From Mycobacterium sp. E787 (GTDB taxonomy: Bacteria > Actinomycetota > Actinomycetes > Mycobacteriales > Mycobacteriaceae), in NCBI RefSeq assembly GCF_001668725.1, contig NZ_LZKL01000089.1:1-64000 (forward strand): 64,000 nucleotides of DNA, given 5' to 3'. The notes beneath the pieces are model-generated. The model was not told the DNA's origin, did not search any database, and saw only the letters and a list, made by a program, of their open reading frames with translations. Each line of letters opens with the position of its first letter. Position 1 is the first letter of the stretch. Below are positions 39,946 to 48,622 of this stretch, one piece after another. The translations under genes were made by a program, and so were the position numbers.

Positions 39946-41253
39946 GTGATCGCCCGGTCAGCCGGACAGATCGGATACGAAACGGCAAGTCCAGACGGAA
40001 AGAGCATCGTGCGCGGCGCAGAGATCCGGGGAGAGATCAAGGCCCTGACGGGACTCCGCATCGTCGCCGCCGTGTGGGTGGTGCTGTTTCACTTCCGGCC
40101 CATGGTGAGCGACATTTCGCCGGACTTCCGCGACGCGCTCGCGCCGGTGCTCAACTGCGGGGCCCAGGGCGTCGACCTCTTCTTCATCCTCAGCGGGTTC
40201 GTCCTGACCTGGAACTACCTCGACCGGATGGGCCGCTCGTGGTCGACGCGCGCCACCCTGCACTTCCTGTGGCTGCGGCTGGCCCGGGTGTGGCCGGTGT
40301 ACCTGGTCACCCTGCACCTGGCCGCGGTATGGGTGATCTTCACCCTGCACGTCGGTCACGTGCCGTCGCCCGACGCCGGCCAGCTCACCGCGATCAGCTA
40401 TGTGCGCCAGATCCTGTTGGTCCAGCTGTGGTTCGTGCCGTTCTTCGACGACTCGAGCTGGGACGGCCCGGCCTGGTCGATCAGCGCGGAGTGGCTGGCC
40501 TACCTGCTCTTCGGGTTCCTGGTGCTGGTGATCCTGCGGATGAAGCAGGCGACGAGGGCGCGCAGCCTGATGGCGCTGGCATTCGCGGCCTCGTTGCCGC
40601 CGGTGGTGATGCTGCTGGCCAGCGGCCACTTCTACACCCCGTGGAGCTGGCTGCCGCGCATCGTCACGCAGTTCACCGCCGGCGCCCTGGCCTGCGCCGC
40701 CGTGCGCAGGCTGCGGTTGACCGAGCGCGGTCGCCGCGTCGCCGGGTACGCCTCCCTGCTGCTCCTGGCAGCCATGGTGGGCGTCCTGTACTGGTTCCAC
40801 GCGCACCCGATCTCCGGGATCGTGGAGAACGACAGCGGCGGGGTGGTCGACGTGCTGTTCGTGCCGCTGGTGATCACCCTGGCCATCGGCGTGGGCAGCC
40901 TGCCCAGGGTGCTGTCGACGCGGGTCATGGTCTACGGCGGCCAGATCTCCTTCTGCCTGTACATGGTTCACGAGCTGGTGCACACGTCGTGGGGATGGGC
41001 GGTGCTTCAGTTCAACCTCACGCCATGGCAGCAGGACAACCCGTGGAAATGGAACATCATCGGGCTGCTCGCGATCGCCGTCGGCCTGTCGGCGCTGATG
41101 TACCACTTCGTCGAGGAGCCCGCGCGCCGGTGGATGCGCAGGATGGTCGACGTCAGGCCCGCCGACGAGAAGGCCGCGGCCGCCGAGCCGGCGGGCACCA
41201 AGCTGCACCCGATCGACGGTGGGCTGGAAGCGGTTTCGGCCCGCGCGGTGTGA
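39946..41253 (+). CDS. Acyltransferase-3 family membrane protein (Rv0517-like)
   Basis: The 435-residue integral membrane protein has about ten hydrophobic segments and the acyltransferase-3 signature near residues 35-85: LRIVAAVWVVLFHF (Arg-X10-His) and GAQGVDLFFILSGFVLTW. It probably O-acylates a cell-surface sugar or lipid. Unlike the gene at 42337, it has no C-terminal SGNH domain; the C-terminus is a short charged tail. GTG 39946 follows a G-rich stretch, while an in-frame GTG at 39916 is the alternative. A separate SGNH esterase gene follows at 41416 in the same direction. Confidence 0.86.
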   Translation: MIARSAGQIGYETASPDGKSIVRGAEIRGEIKALTGLRIVAAVWVVLFHFRPMVSDISPDFRDALAPVLNCGAQGVDLFFILSGFVLTWNYLDRMGRSWSTRATLHFLWLRLARVWPVYLVTLHLAAVWVIFTLHVGHVPSPDAGQLTAISYVRQILLVQLWFVPFFDDSSWDGPAWSISAEWLAYLLFGFLVLVILRMKQATRARSLMALAFAASLPPVVMLLASGHFYTPWSWLPRIVTQFTAGALACAAVRRLRLTERGRRVAGYASLLLLAAMVGVLYWFHAHPISGIVENDSGGVVDVLFVPLVITLAIGVGSLPRVLSTRVMVYGGQISFCLYMVHELVHTSWGWAVLQFNLTPWQQDNPWKWNIIGLLAIAVGLSALMYHFVEEPARRWMRRMVDVRPADEKAAAAEPAGTKLHPIDGGLEAVSARAV

Positions 41254-41415
41254 CGTTCGCCTCGCCGCGCGACCCGTGCGATGCGCCTGATCCGTCGAAT
41301 ACCATGGCCGGAGCGGCCGGCCGCGATTCAGCGGGTTGACGTCGAGTCCGCGTCGTTTCCCGTACGATTCCGTTGATTTCGGTGCGGCGCATGACGATGC
41401 ATGGGGGAGGTTGCA

Positions 41416-42105
41416 GTGAGTCGCCTGGTCACGGCCATTGCCGGCCTCGCCCTGGTGCTGAATGTCGTCTCAGGGGCGCCCGCGCGCCCGGTGCGGGCCT
41501 ACCGACCGCTGACGCTGGATTCGCGCGTCAACCACCTCGCGGTGGTCGGCGACTCGTACACCACCGGCACCGACGAGGGCGGCCTCGGGCCGAGGTCGTG
41601 GACCGCGCTGACCTGGCACGCGCTGGCGCAGCGGGGCGTGCGCGTCGCCGCGGACGTGGCGGCCGAGGGCAGGGCGGGCTACGTGGTGCCCGGCGACCAC
41701 GGCAGCATCTTCGAGGACCTGACCGCCAGGGCGGTCAAGCCCGGCGACGCGCTGGTGGTGTTCTTCGGATCGCGCAACGACGAGGGCGCGGATCCCGCGT
41801 TGGTCGCCGACAAGGCCCGCGACGCCTTCGCCTTGGCGCGCCGGTTCGCGCCGTCCGCCAGGTTGCTGGTGATCGGCCCGCCGTGGCCGACCGCCGACGT
41901 GCCCGAGTCGATCCTGCAGATCCGCGACGTGCTCAACGCGGCCGCCCGGGCCGCGGGAGCGGCGTTCGTGGATCCGATCGGAGACCACTGGTTCGTCGAC
42001 CGGCCGGATCTGATCGGCCCGGACGGCGTGCACCCCAACGACGCGGGGCATCAGTATCTCGCGGACAACATCGCGCCGCTCATCAGCATGCAGCTGTCCC
42101 GGTGA
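41416..42105 (+). CDS. Secreted SGNH/GDSL esterase (Rv0518-like)
   Basis: The 229-residue protein has an N-terminal signal peptide (MSRLVTAIAGLALVLNVVSG, with cleavage near APARPVRA). The mature SGNH hydrolase has block I VVGDSYTTGTD (catalytic Ser), block III-like FFGSRNDEGADP, block V GVHPNDAGHQYLA with the catalytic Asp-X2-His triad, and a conserved Gly in block II. It probably removes or transfers acyl groups outside the cell. The GTG at 41416 is supported by GGGGGAGG just upstream. It follows the membrane acyltransferase, which suggests paired acylation and deacylation. Confidence 0.86.
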   Translation: MSRLVTAIAGLALVLNVVSGAPARPVRAYRPLTLDSRVNHLAVVGDSYTTGTDEGGLGPRSWTALTWHALAQRGVRVAADVAAEGRAGYVVPGDHGSIFEDLTARAVKPGDALVVFFGSRNDEGADPALVADKARDAFALARRFAPSARLLVIGPPWPTADVPESILQIRDVLNAAARAAGAAFVDPIGDHWFVDRPDLIGPDGVHPNDAGHQYLADNIAPLISMQLSR

Positions 42106-42121
42106 TCGGCGAAAGCCCCAG

Positions 42122-42154
42122 CCCCGCAAGGGTTTAGCGAAATACGCTGCGGGG
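42122..42154. terminator. Hairpin between the SGNH esterase and the convergent 38-residue gene
   Basis: CCCCGCA (42122-42128) pairs with TGCGGGG (42148-42154) around a 19-base loop. It lies 17 bases after the esterase stop and 2 bases before the stop of the convergent small gene, so it can serve both. Confidence 0.5.
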
Positions 42155-42155
42155 A

Positions 42156-42272
42156 CTAGTCTTCCGCGTGTCGTTCGTAGTCCCACCGTTCCAGGCGCGC
42201 CTGCAACTGCATCAGGCCGATGCCGGCGACCGGCGCGATGGCCGCAATGCAGACCAGCAGCAGCGAAGTCAT
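42156..42272 (-). CDS. 38-residue single-helix membrane protein
   Basis: The small ORF starts with ATG after a strong GGGAGG site 7 bases upstream. It encodes a hydrophobic helix (SLLLVCIAAIAPVAGIGLMQ) followed by a charged tail (LQARLERWDYERHAED). Similar tiny proteins ending in the ERWDYERHA-type tail recur in mycobacteria, as I recall, which supports a real gene. Its size and layout resemble small membrane modulators such as KdpF, but its partner is unknown. It is too short for most gene finders. Confidence 0.75.
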   Translation of the reverse strand: MTSLLLVCIAAIAPVAGIGLMQLQARLERWDYERHAED

Positions 42273-42336
42273 CTCACAACCTCCCAAAACCCTTCAGCAA
42301 TAAGACGTTCGTTCGCACGGAGAAGTTCAACAAGGG

Positions 42337-44496
42337 TCACCCGCCCGCCAGCGCGCGGTCGGCCAGCGCGCCCATCACGGGCGCCAGCAGTTGCGCGTAC
42401 TCGGTCGTCACGTGGTTGTCGTCGCGGAAAATCAGGGTGTTGCCCACGATCGGCGGGCAGCGGTCGGGCGTGCAGAACAGGTCCGCCAGGTCGGCGTACT
42501 GCCCGCCGGCGCCGGTGGTCACCGCCCGCTCGGCACCGATGCCGTCGCCGTCGAGCGCGGCCTGCCGCGCCGGCACGCACGCGGTGGCGTCGTCGAGATG
42601 GGCCGACAAGCAGGCGGGCACGGGCCCGTGCGGGTCCGGCGCCGGGCCGAGGACCAGGACGGTCGCACCGGTGCTCCGCAGCTGCGCCACGGCGCGGCCC
42701 AGCGTGTCGATCCACGCCGGGTCGTAGGACTTGAAACCGAAGTCCGCGCCGTAGCGCCGGCTCATGTCGAGCACCACCAGGCGCGGGTGCTCGGCCCTGA
42801 GCCGGTCGGAGACCTGGGCGCGCCACTGTTCGCACTCGGTGTACTCGCGACCCAGGTACGGGCTGCGGATGGGCAGTTCCTGCAGCGGGCACGTCACCTT
42901 GGCCAGCGTCTCCAGCCGCCAGTGGTGCTGCTCGGCGGCCCGCCGGAGCGCCGGCTCCCACATGGCGGCGTGCGAGTCGCCGACCAGGGTCACCGTCGTC
43001 GGCGAAGCGGTATCGCCCGTCGCGCACTCGCTTTCACCGACCTCGCGCCAGGAGCGCACGCACCCGTTGACGAACACGGGCGCCTTGTCGGCCGGCGCCT
43101 GCGCGAGCGGCGGGTCCAGGTTGGACGGGACGGCGCGCAGGCCGGCCGACGCCGCGACCGCGTCGCGCACCTGCGCGAAGGCCTGCCGAACGGTCGCCTC
43201 CTGGGGGCTGACGGCGGGGACGTTGGCCGGGGGGAGCACTGCGATGTTCGCCTTGGGTGCCGCGACCCCGTGGCCCGCGGGCACCGGCGTCATCGTCAGC
43301 AACACCACGCACGCGCAGGCCGCCGCCGCGGTGGCCGCCGCGGCCGCCGCCAGGCTGGCCCGCACCGACCGGCGCAGCGCGGCCGCGAACCGGCCGGGGT
43401 TTTCGACCAGATGCAACGTGAGCACGGCGAGCCCGCCGGACACCGCGGTGGCGGTCACCCTGGCCGGCAGCCCCGCGGGCTCGCCCAGCAGCTGCGGCAT
43501 CAGCAGCAGCACCGGCCAGTGCCAGAGGTACCACGAGTAGGACACCCGCCCGATCGCCCGCATCTCCGGCCGGCACAGCACGCGGCCGACGCCCAGGCCG
43601 CCGGTGACGCACCCACCACCGATCACCAGCGCCGTGCCCAGCACGGGCAGCAGCGCCGCGGTGCCGGGGTACGGGGTGCCGGGGCCCAGCTGGGTGCAGG
43701 TCAGCGCGATCAGCGCCAGGCCGCCCCACCCGACGATCGTCGCGGGCAGCAGGGGCAGCCTGCGCCAGTGCCGGATCGACAGGGCCACCAGGCCGCCGGC
43801 CGCCAGCTCCCAGGCCCGGGTGGGCAGCGAGAAGAACGCCCAGGACGGCGACGTGCGGGTCCACCCGATAGCCGCCGCGAGCGACGCCGCCGCCACCACG
43901 GCCAGCACCACCGCGTAGGGCGCGGCGCCCGCGCCGGCGCCGCGGCGCACCCTGCCGGCAAGCCACGCCGTGCCGATGATCAGCAGCGGCCACGCCAGGT
44001 AGAACTGTTCCTCGACACCCAGCGACCAGTAGTGCTGGAACGGCGATGGGATATCGGCGGACAGGTAGTCGGTGCCGCGCGTGGCGAACCGGTAATTGCC
44101 CACGTACAGCGCGCTGGCGATGCCGTCCACGAAGACGCTGCGCGCCTGCAGCGGCGGCAGGACGGCGGCCGCCACGACGGCGGTGGTGACGCCGACGGTG
44201 GCCGCGGCCGGCAGCAGGCGCCGGGCCCGTGCGCCGTAGAAGCGGCCCAGCGCAACGGTATTGGTGGCGGCGGCCTCGCGCCAGAGCAGCCCGGTGATGA
44301 GGAAGCCGGAGATGACGAAGAAGACGTCCACACCGATGTAGCCGCCGCCGAGTCCGGGTATGCCCGCGTGGTAGAGCACGACCGCGATGACCGCGACGGC
44401 GCGCAGCCCCTCGATGTCCGGGCGAAAACCGTTCCGGGAAGTCCGCCGCTCCACTCGACGTGGGCCGCTGGCGGTGTCTTCCTGCCGGACTGTCAT
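42337..44496 (-). CDS. OafA/YrhL-type O-acyltransferase with C-terminal SGNH domain
   Basis: The 719-residue protein has an acyltransferase-3 domain (residues about 22-400) with RPDIEGLRAVAVIAVVLYHA, GGGYIGVDVFFVISGFLITG and about ten membrane helices, followed by a periplasmic SGNH domain (about 440-719). That domain has VTLVGDSHAAMWEPAL (catalytic Ser) and FRDDNHVTTEYA (Asp-X2-His). Such fusions transfer acyl groups to surface glycans or glycopeptidolipids. It is 9 bases downstream of the hydrolase gene on the same strand. It is not part of the M. tuberculosis Rv0518-Rv0519c junction as I recall it. Confidence 0.88.
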   Translation of the reverse strand: MTVRQEDTASGPRRVERRTSRNGFRPDIEGLRAVAVIAVVLYHAGIPGLGGGYIGVDVFFVISGFLITGLLWREAAATNTVALGRFYGARARRLLPAAATVGVTTAVVAAAVLPPLQARSVFVDGIASALYVGNYRFATRGTDYLSADIPSPFQHYWSLGVEEQFYLAWPLLIIGTAWLAGRVRRGAGAGAAPYAVVLAVVAAASLAAAIGWTRTSPSWAFFSLPTRAWELAAGGLVALSIRHWRRLPLLPATIVGWGGLALIALTCTQLGPGTPYPGTAALLPVLGTALVIGGGCVTGGLGVGRVLCRPEMRAIGRVSYSWYLWHWPVLLLMPQLLGEPAGLPARVTATAVSGGLAVLTLHLVENPGRFAAALRRSVRASLAAAAAATAAAACACVVLLTMTPVPAGHGVAAPKANIAVLPPANVPAVSPQEATVRQAFAQVRDAVAASAGLRAVPSNLDPPLAQAPADKAPVFVNGCVRSWREVGESECATGDTASPTTVTLVGDSHAAMWEPALRRAAEQHHWRLETLAKVTCPLQELPIRSPYLGREYTECEQWRAQVSDRLRAEHPRLVVLDMSRRYGADFGFKSYDPAWIDTLGRAVAQLRSTGATVLVLGPAPDPHGPVPACLSAHLDDATACVPARQAALDGDGIGAERAVTTGAGGQYADLADLFCTPDRCPPIVGNTLIFRDDNHVTTEYAQLLAPVMGALADRALAGG

Positions 44497-44505
44497 GTGC
44501 GTGGG

Positions 44506-45390
44506 CTAGGTCGCCATCCAGGCCAGCTCGCCCGGCAATTGCGTTCGCCAGTAGCCGATGTCGTGTCCGCCGAGGGAGAAGCCGCCCGCCGGGGGCGTCT
44601 TCAGCTGGCCGACGAATTGTCTTGTGGCGAAATAGAACCGGTCGAAGGTGCCGCAGTCCACGCGCAGCGGAATCGAATTCAGCGCCGGCACGCCCACCAC
44701 GGTGTTCTGCACCCAGTCGTCGTAGCTGTCGAAGGCGCCCGGCTCGCTGCCCGTGAACGAGGTGTACAACGCCGGGCTGATGGCGCAGATGCCGGCCGTG
44801 CGCGACGGGCCCAGCCTGGCGCCCAGATGCAGCGCGCCGTAGCCGCCCATCGACCACCCCAAAAAGCCCACCCGGGAGGTGTCGAAACCCATCGAGGACA
44901 GCATCGGCAACAGCTCCTCGAGCACCATCGCGCCGGGGTCCTCGCCCGAGGCTCTGCGGTGCCAATAGCTGTTGGCGCCGCCGTCGACGCCCACCACCGC
45001 GAACGGCGGCTTGCCCTCCCTGACCAATTGGGCCAGCGCCTTCTCGACACCGCAGTCGAGCATCATGTTGGCGTCGCCGTCCTTGCCGTGCAGCGCGATG
45101 ACCGGACGCAGGGCGCCGGCTTCGGCCTTCTGCCCGGGCGGCAGGGCGATCACCCAGTTGGTCTTGATCCCCCCGCGCGCCGCCGAGACGAACGAGCCGG
45201 TCAACCGGTTCGGCAGGGTGCTGCCGGCCGCCGACGGCTCGAACGGGGCGGGGGCCAGCGGCGCGGGCGCCGCGTGCGGCTCGAGCGGATCCAGCAGCGC
45301 GCTCAACACCCACGCGCCAGCGGCCGCCGCGCTGGCACCGGCGCCCATACGCAGTACCGCGCGGCGGTTCAGGTCAGGCACAGGCGTCAT
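44506..45390 (-). CDS. Exported alpha/beta-hydrolase, putative esterase (Rv0519c-like)
   Basis: The 294-residue protein has a twin-arginine signal (NRRAVLRMGAGASAAAAGAW) and an alpha/beta-hydrolase domain resembling esterase D/antigen 85 folds: PVIALHGKDGDANMMLDC with oxyanion region, the nucleophile elbow GWSMGGYGALHLG, and a likely catalytic His in LGGHDIGYW. It probably acts outside the cell on acylated surface molecules. The ATG at 45388-45390 begins just before the Tat motif. It is upstream of, and close to, the O-acyltransferase gene, so the two likely form a unit. Confidence 0.84.
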   Translation of the reverse strand: MTPVPDLNRRAVLRMGAGASAAAAGAWVLSALLDPLEPHAAPAPLAPAPFEPSAAGSTLPNRLTGSFVSAARGGIKTNWVIALPPGQKAEAGALRPVIALHGKDGDANMMLDCGVEKALAQLVREGKPPFAVVGVDGGANSYWHRRASGEDPGAMVLEELLPMLSSMGFDTSRVGFLGWSMGGYGALHLGARLGPSRTAGICAISPALYTSFTGSEPGAFDSYDDWVQNTVVGVPALNSIPLRVDCGTFDRFYFATRQFVGQLKTPPAGGFSLGGHDIGYWRTQLPGELAWMAT

Positions 45391-45444
45391 AATGCCGCGC
45401 CGACACGGCGTTTTCGGCCAAGCCACGCCGTTTTGGAAGCATTG

Positions 45445-45462
45445 TGTGATCTCGTGTGATCT
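45445..45462. repeat. Tandem TGTGATCT repeat in a divergent promoter region
   Basis: TGTGATCT occurs at 45445-45452 and 45455-45462, a 10-base period, i.e. one helical turn. The repeat lies in the 167-base region between the minus-strand hydrolase and the plus-strand lipoprotein gene. The TGTGA half-site is like that of CRP, but the two copies are direct rather than inverted, so a CRP dimer site is not supported. It is a possible regulator-binding site for either gene. Confidence 0.35.
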
Positions 45463-45557
45463 GTCGGTCGCGAAGAGGTGACCTTCGAAGCGCCGGACCC
45501 CTGTTATTGACGCGCCGTTCACGCAATGGGCACCTGGAGCCGGTAGGCCTTCGCGGC

Positions 45558-47156
45558 ATGGTGGTGCAGCGCTTCGCCGTCCTGGCGGTCCCCGTCGCGG
45601 TGCTCGGTCTGGTCGCCGCGTGCGCGCACCGGCCCGGCCCGGCCGCGGAACCCGCGACCGCCACGCCGATCCGCCACCTGGTCGTCGTATACCAGGAGAA
45701 CGTGTCGTTCGATCACTACTTCGGCACCTATCCCCGCGCCGCGGGCGTCGACGGCCAGCCGTTCACCGCCAGAGCGGGCACCCCGGGGGTGGACGGCCTC
45801 ACGCCAGAGTTGTTGACGCACAACCCCAACGCGGTCCAGCCGATGCGCCTGGGCGGTCCGGGTCAGCAGGTCACCTGCGACCAGGACCACGCCTACCAGG
45901 CCGAGCAGGCGGCGTTCAACGGCGGCGCGATGGACCGCTTCGTCGAGCACACCGAGGGCGAGCCGTGCCCGCCGCCGGCCTTCAGCACCCCCGGGCTGGT
46001 GATGGGCTACTACGACGGCAACACGGTCACCGCGCTGTGGAACTACGCGCAGCGCTATTCGATGAGCGACAACTTCTACAACACCACCTTCGGCCCTTCC
46101 TCACCCGGCCACATCAACCTCGTCTCGGGCCAAACCCACGGCGTGACAGCCACATTCATGCCCGGGGGCCAGCCGTTCCCGCCGCACAACGTGATCGCCG
46201 ACACCGGCAACGGGCAGGGGACCCTCATCGACGACTCGCAACCCCTCGGTGACGACTGCTCCTCCCGCGACCAGGTGCGGTTCGGCCCGGGCAACAAGAA
46301 CGTCGGCGACCTGCTCAACGCGAAGGGCGTCACCTGGGGCTGGTTCCAGGGCGGCTTCAGGCCCACCGGCCGCGGAACGAACGGCGCGGCGCTGTGCGGG
46401 GCGACGCACAACATCGGCGCGGCCGTCGGCGGCACCGGCACGGGCGGCGCGCTGCCGTTCGGCACCAAACCGGATTACGTCCCGCATCACGAGCCGTTCC
46501 AGTACTACTCGTCCACCGCCAACCCGCACCATCTGCCGCCGAGTGCGGTCGACAAGATCGGTCGCGCGGATCAGGCCAACCACCAATACGACCTGTCGGA
46601 CTTCTGGGCCGCCGCCGACGGCGGCCGCCTGCCGTCGGTGAGCTTCCTGAAGCCCCCGGCGTACCAGAACGGGCACGCCGGTTACTCCGATCCGCTCGAC
46701 GAGCAGCAGTTCCTCGTCGAGACGGTCAACCATCTGCAGCGGCTGCCGGTATGGCGGGACATGGCGATCGTCATCACCTACGACGACTCCGACGGCTGGT
46801 ACGATCACAAGCCCTCGCCGATCGTGTCGTCGTCGGCGACGACCGAGGATGCCCTGAACGGCCCGGGCCGCTGCGGTGATCCGGCCACCGCGCCCGCCGC
46901 CTACCAGGGCCGGTGCGGGTACGGTCCGCGATTGCCGCTGCTGGTGTTATCCCCTTATGCCAGAGCAAATTTCGTCGATCACACGCTCGCCGACCAAACC
47001 TCGATCCTGCGGTTCATCGAGGACAACTGGAGCACGGGCCGCATCGGCGACCACTCCTTCGACGAGCGCGCCGGCGCGCTCACCGGGATGTTCGATTTCG
47101 GCGGTCCGGCCCAACCGACGCTGACCCTCGACCCGCACACCGGCAACCCGCGCTAG
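45558..47156 (+). CDS. Phospholipase C/phosphoesterase-family lipoprotein
   Basis: The 532-residue protein has a lipoprotein signal (FAVLAVPVAVLGLVAAC, Cys22) and a phosphoesterase domain of the bacterial phospholipase C / acid phosphatase family. The motif VVVYQENVSFDHYFGTYP holds the metal-binding glutamate and the family signature; FYNTTFGPSSPGHINLVSG, TYDDSDGWYDHKPSP and PLLVLSPYARANFVDHTL supply further conserved segments. It likely hydrolyses phospholipids or phosphodiesters at the cell surface. M. tuberculosis has plcA-D elsewhere but no such gene here, as I recall. It diverges from the hydrolase gene. Confidence 0.87.
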   Translation: MVVQRFAVLAVPVAVLGLVAACAHRPGPAAEPATATPIRHLVVVYQENVSFDHYFGTYPRAAGVDGQPFTARAGTPGVDGLTPELLTHNPNAVQPMRLGGPGQQVTCDQDHAYQAEQAAFNGGAMDRFVEHTEGEPCPPPAFSTPGLVMGYYDGNTVTALWNYAQRYSMSDNFYNTTFGPSSPGHINLVSGQTHGVTATFMPGGQPFPPHNVIADTGNGQGTLIDDSQPLGDDCSSRDQVRFGPGNKNVGDLLNAKGVTWGWFQGGFRPTGRGTNGAALCGATHNIGAAVGGTGTGGALPFGTKPDYVPHHEPFQYYSSTANPHHLPPSAVDKIGRADQANHQYDLSDFWAAADGGRLPSVSFLKPPAYQNGHAGYSDPLDEQQFLVETVNHLQRLPVWRDMAIVITYDDSDGWYDHKPSPIVSSSATTEDALNGPGRCGDPATAPAAYQGRCGYGPRLPLLVLSPYARANFVDHTLADQTSILRFIEDNWSTGRIGDHSFDERAGALTGMFDFGGPAQPTLTLDPHTGNPR

Positions 47157-47241
47157 CTTCGCCGGGATTCGATCTCCGCGGTTTCAACCCTCGCGCGGCG
47201 CACGGATGTCCCGGAGGATGCCAGAGATCGAAGGGGAGAGG

Positions 47242-48387
47242 ATGAGCCTGGCGTTTCATTGGTTTTTGCCGACGTATGGGGATTCGCGCAACCTGGTCGC
47301 GGGCGGGCACGGCACGGCGATGCACGGCGACCGGCCCGCGAGTCTGCGCTACCTGCACCAGATCTGCGCGGCCGCCGAAGACAACGGCTTCGAGGCGGTG
47401 CTCACGCCGACCGGCCTGTGGTGTGAGGACGCGTGGTTGACCACGGCGATGCTGATCGAGGGGACCCGGACGCTGAAGTTCCTCGTCGCGTTCCGGCCCG
47501 GGCTGCTCAGTCCCACCCTCGCCGCGCAGATGGCCGGGACCTTCCAGCGCCACTCGAACGGGCGGCTGCTGCTCAACGTCGTCACCGGCGGCGAGCCGCA
47601 CGAGCAACGCGCCTACGGGGATTTCCTGGACAAGGAGGCGCGCTACGCCCGCACCGCCGAGTTCCTGCATGTGGTGCGGCAGCTGTGGACGTCGCGGGAG
47701 CCGGTGACCTTCGCCGGGGACCACATCCGCATCGAGGGCGCGCAGCTGAACAACCCGCCCGACCCGACGCCCGCGGTGTTCTTCGGCGGTTCGTCGGCGG
47801 CCGCCGGGCCGGTCGCGGCCGCCTACTCCGACGTCTACCTCACCTGGGGTGAGCCGCCGGCGGCCGTCGCCGAGAAGCTCGACTGGGTTCGCGGGCAGGC
47901 CGTCGATGCGGGGCGGATCCTGCAGTACGGCTTGCGGATTCACGTGATCAGCCGCGACACCTCCGAGCAGGCCTGGGCCGAAGCCGACCGGCTGCTCGCG
48001 GCCGTCGACCCGGCCGACGTCGAGCGAGTGCAGGCCAGCCTGGCGCGCAGCGAATCGGAGGGTCAGCGCCGCATGCTGAACCTGCACGGCGGCGACAGCG
48101 GCCGGCTCCTGGTCGGCCGCAACCTGTGGGCCGGGGTCGGCCTGGTGCGCGGCGGTGCGGGCACCGCGCTGGTCGGGTCGCACGCCGAGGTGGCCGAACG
48201 GCTGGTCGAGTATTCGCGGCTGGGCATCAGCCACTTCATCCTGTCGGGCTATCCGCACCTGGAGGAGGCCTACTGGTTCGGTGAGGGCGTGCTGCCGCTG
48301 CTCGAGCGAAAAGGGTTGTGGCGCCACCCCAACCGGCAGACCCAACCGGCGCCGTCGACGCCGTTCGCGGTCGCCTCGGCGCACTAG
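47242..48387 (+). CDS. ssuD: FMNH2-dependent alkanesulfonate monooxygenase-like protein (SsuD family)
   Basis: The 381-residue luciferase-like protein begins SLAFHWFLPTYGDSRNLVAG, continues with SLRYLHQICAAAEDNGFEAV and has FQRHSNGRLLLNVVTGGEP. These are SsuD hallmarks, including the conserved residues of the FMN/sulfonate site and VYLTWGEPP. It would desulfonate alkanesulfonates to sulfite and aldehyde for sulfur scavenging. The ATG at 47242 follows GGGGAGAGG. No SsuE reductase or ABC transporter lies nearby, so a partner is encoded elsewhere or the substrate differs. Confidence 0.85.
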   Translation: MSLAFHWFLPTYGDSRNLVAGGHGTAMHGDRPASLRYLHQICAAAEDNGFEAVLTPTGLWCEDAWLTTAMLIEGTRTLKFLVAFRPGLLSPTLAAQMAGTFQRHSNGRLLLNVVTGGEPHEQRAYGDFLDKEARYARTAEFLHVVRQLWTSREPVTFAGDHIRIEGAQLNNPPDPTPAVFFGGSSAAAGPVAAAYSDVYLTWGEPPAAVAEKLDWVRGQAVDAGRILQYGLRIHVISRDTSEQAWAEADRLLAAVDPADVERVQASLARSESEGQRRMLNLHGGDSGRLLVGRNLWAGVGLVRGGAGTALVGSHAEVAERLVEYSRLGISHFILSGYPHLEEAYWFGEGVLPLLERKGLWRHPNRQTQPAPSTPFAVASAH

Positions 48388-48622
48388 CCACGGCGCTGAT
48401 CCGCGACCGCGACATGCACCTCTGAGCCCCGCCCGCTGCGCACGTCCCGGGCCATCGAGACTGCGCTCAGACCGCATTTTCCGCAGCTTTCACGCACTGT
48501 GCGCAGGCTCGAAGCGCCCTTACTTCAATCTCGCTTCGAATGGACGATTGCGTCCCTTGCTCGCCCGGACTACGGTGATGAATTAGTGAACGATGACGTC
48601 TACAAGCTGGAGGCGAGGGACC

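Noticed and set aside
42391..45459. A 1022-codon open frame on the plus strand across the acyltransferase and hydrolase genes
   Set aside because: It is antisense to two well-supported genes and its protein is a run of Arg, Gly, Gln and Ala without any domain. Long antisense frames are common in GC-rich codon usage.
48437..48505. TGCGCAC/GTGCGCA inverted repeat before the methyltransferase gene
   Set aside because: Seven-base arms separated by 55 bases are expected by chance in this composition.
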